A DNA stretch of 64,000 bases from Kocuria marina. GTDB taxonomy: Bacteria; Actinomycetota; Actinomycetes; Actinomycetales; Micrococcaceae. Each line of letters opens with the position of its first letter. Position 1 is the first letter of the stretch. Below, in pieces: positions 62,558 to 64,000 of the stretch. Both the position numbers and the translations under genes were made by a program. The notes under the pieces were generated by a model, which did not search any database, was not told the DNA's origin, and saw nothing but the letters and a program-made list of their open reading frames with translations. Location: NCBI RefSeq assembly GCF_000786655.1, contig NZ_JROM01000016.1:310001-374000 (forward strand), written 5' to 3'.

Positions 62558-64000
62558 GTGCCTGACAACAAGAACTGCAACCCGCTACGCGATCCCCGCG
62601 ACCGGCGCCTGACCCGGGTCGCCGCGCCGTCGGCCCTCGTGTTGTTCGGCGTCACGGGTGACCTCGCCAAGAAAAAGCTGCTACCGGCCATGTACGACCT
62701 GGCCAACCGTAGCCTGCTCCCGCCGGCCTTCTCCCTCGTGGGGTTCGGCCGGCGGGACTGGGACGACGCCCAGTTCGCCGAGTACGTCAAGGAACACGTC
62801 GCCGAGCACGCGCGCACGCCCTACAACGAGGACCTCTGGAACCAGTTCGCCTCGGGTCTGCGTTTCGTCCACGGCGAGTTCGACGACGACGACGCGTACC
62901 ACCGGCTCGCGCAGACCCTCGACGAGCTCGATCGGGACCGGGGCACCCGCGGCAACCACGCGTTCTACCTCTCGATTCCGCCCAAGGCGTTCGAGGTGGT
63001 GTGCCAACAGCTCGCGGACCACGACCTCGCCGACAGCGAGGACAGCACGGGCTGGCGACGCGTGGTCATCGAGAAGCCCTTCGGGCACGACCTGGAATCC
63101 GCACGGGAGCTCAACGCGATCGTGGAACGCGTGTTCCGCGCGGACAGCGTGTTCCGCATCGACCACTACCTGGGCAAGGAGACGGTGCAGAACATCCTGG
63201 CGCTGCGCTTCGCGAACCAGATGTTCGAGCCCTTGTGGGACGCCCGCTACGTGGACCACGTGCAGATCACCATGGCCGAGGAGATCGGGATCGGTTCGCG
63301 CGCCGGCTACTACGACGGCGTGGGCGCGGCCCGGGACGTGATCCAGAACCACTTGCTGCAGTTGCTCGCGTTCACCGCCATGGAGGAACCCGCGTCCTTC
63401 ACGGCGCACAACCTGCGCCGCGAGAAGGCCAAGGTACTCGAATCCGTGGTGCTGCCCGAGGACCTCGGGAAGCACTCCGCGCTGGGCCAGTACACGTCCG
63501 GGCTGCAGGGCGGGGACTACGTCAAGGGCTTCCACGAGGAGAAGGACATCCCCACGGATTCCCGTACGGAGACCTTCGCCGCACTGCGCGTGGACATCAA
63601 CAACCGCCGCTGGGCGGGCGTGCCGTTCTACCTGCGCGCGGGGAAGCGGCTGGGCCGGCGGGTCACCGAGATCGCGGTGGCGTTCAAGAAGTCGCCCAAC
63701 CTGCTGTTCCGGGACATGGACAACGACGAGTTCGGTCAGAACGCGATCGTGATCCGGATCCAACCGGACGAGGGCGTGACCATCCGCTTCGGCTCCAAGG
63801 TCCCGGGCACCCAGTCCGAGATCCGGGACGTGACCATGGACTTCGGTTACGGCCACGCGTTCACGGAGTCGAGCCCCGAGGCCTACGAGCGGTTGATCTT
63901 CGACGTCCTGCTGGGCGAGCCCCCGCTGTTCCCGGACCACTCCGAGGTGGAGCTGTCCTGGAAGATCCTGGACCCGTTCGAGGAGCACTGGGCCGAGCAG
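62558..64000 (+). CDS. zwf: Glucose-6-phosphate 1-dehydrogenase (3' end outside window)
   Basis: The frame from GTG 62558 is open to the window edge, giving 481 residues of an enzyme usually about 510 long. FGVTGDLAKKKLLPAMYDLA is the NADP-binding Rossmann loop, RVVIEKPFGHD and FRIDHYLGKETVQN carry the active-site Lys and His, and YLRAGKRLGRRVTEIAVAFK and GEPPLFPDHSEVELSW are family-typical. It commits glucose-6-P to the oxidative pentose phosphate pathway. ACAGGA upstream is a modest ribosome site. opcA and pgl usually follow in related genomes. Confidence 0.95.
   Translation, partial: MPDNKNCNPLRDPRDRRLTRVAAPSALVLFGVTGDLAKKKLLPAMYDLANRSLLPPAFSLVGFGRRDWDDAQFAEYVKEHVAEHARTPYNEDLWNQFASGLRFVHGEFDDDDAYHRLAQTLDELDRDRGTRGNHAFYLSIPPKAFEVVCQQLADHDLADSEDSTGWRRVVIEKPFGHDLESARELNAIVERVFRADSVFRIDHYLGKETVQNILALRFANQMFEPLWDARYVDHVQITMAEEIGIGSRAGYYDGVGAARDVIQNHLLQLLAFTAMEEPASFTAHNLRREKAKVLESVVLPEDLGKHSALGQYTSGLQGGDYVKGFHEEKDIPTDSRTETFAALRVDINNRRWAGVPFYLRAGKRLGRRVTEIAVAFKKSPNLLFRDMDNDEFGQNAIVIRIQPDEGVTIRFGSKVPGTQSEIRDVTMDFGYGHAFTESSPEAYERLIFDVLLGEPPLFPDHSEVELSWKILDPFEEHWAEQ

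Overview
The window is high-G+C actinobacterial DNA: many GTG/TTG starts, overlapping stop/start junctions, SufR-led suf genes, a CtaA/CtaB haem A pathway, LGFP cell-wall repeats and ECF biotin uptake. Gene content and order (suf, ABC exporter, ctaA, ctaB, then tkt-tal-pgi-zwf) fit Micrococcales, probably Micrococcaceae close to Kocuria. The genus is inferred from gene content only.

Region 1 (1-23.3 kb) is a cell-wall or capsular glycopolymer locus. Plus-strand genes are a partial UDP-glucose dehydrogenase, an asparagine-synthetase-like protein, two glycosyltransferases, a TupA-like ATP-grasp ligase and an unusual AT-rich protein with two serine-hydrolase-like halves. A decayed IS3-family element (9.0-10.2 kb) separates them from a convergent minus-strand block. 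That block holds an LCP ligase, two GT4 transferases, a TagG/TagH-type exporter, two CgeB-GT2 fusion glycosyltransferases, a WecC-type UDP-ManNAc dehydrogenase and a small coiled-coil protein. Together they look like machinery to make, export and attach an acidic (ManNAcA-containing) polymer, with a plus-strand cassette that may decorate it through amide or ester chemistry.

Region 2 (23.4-43.2 kb) is mostly housekeeping: lipoate ligase, a GH79-like lipoprotein, ribosomal protein L31 type B, a secreted subtilase with LGFP repeats, a SpoU methyltransferase, a TauE/SafE exporter, an ABC ATPase, SerB, an MMPL transporter, a VTT membrane protein, tRNA-Leu(GAG), two SDR proteins (one FabG), DUF3099, a zinc-ribbon-like protein, SURF1, a zinc alcohol dehydrogenase and an ABC-F protein with a structured leader.

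Region 3 (43.5-64 kb) holds bioY-bioM-bioN, a zinc metallopeptidase, the remains of an lldD-type lactate dehydrogenase gene, sufR-sufB-sufD-sufC-sufT (no sufS or sufU), an ABC exporter, ctaA, a DapA-family protein, ctaB and the tkt-tal-pgi-zwf pentose-phosphate cluster, which runs off the right edge.

A recurring feature is a TAnnnT -10 box only 6-8 nt before the chosen start codon in eight genes, suggesting leaderless mRNAs. I saw no CRISPR array, prophage or rRNA gene.
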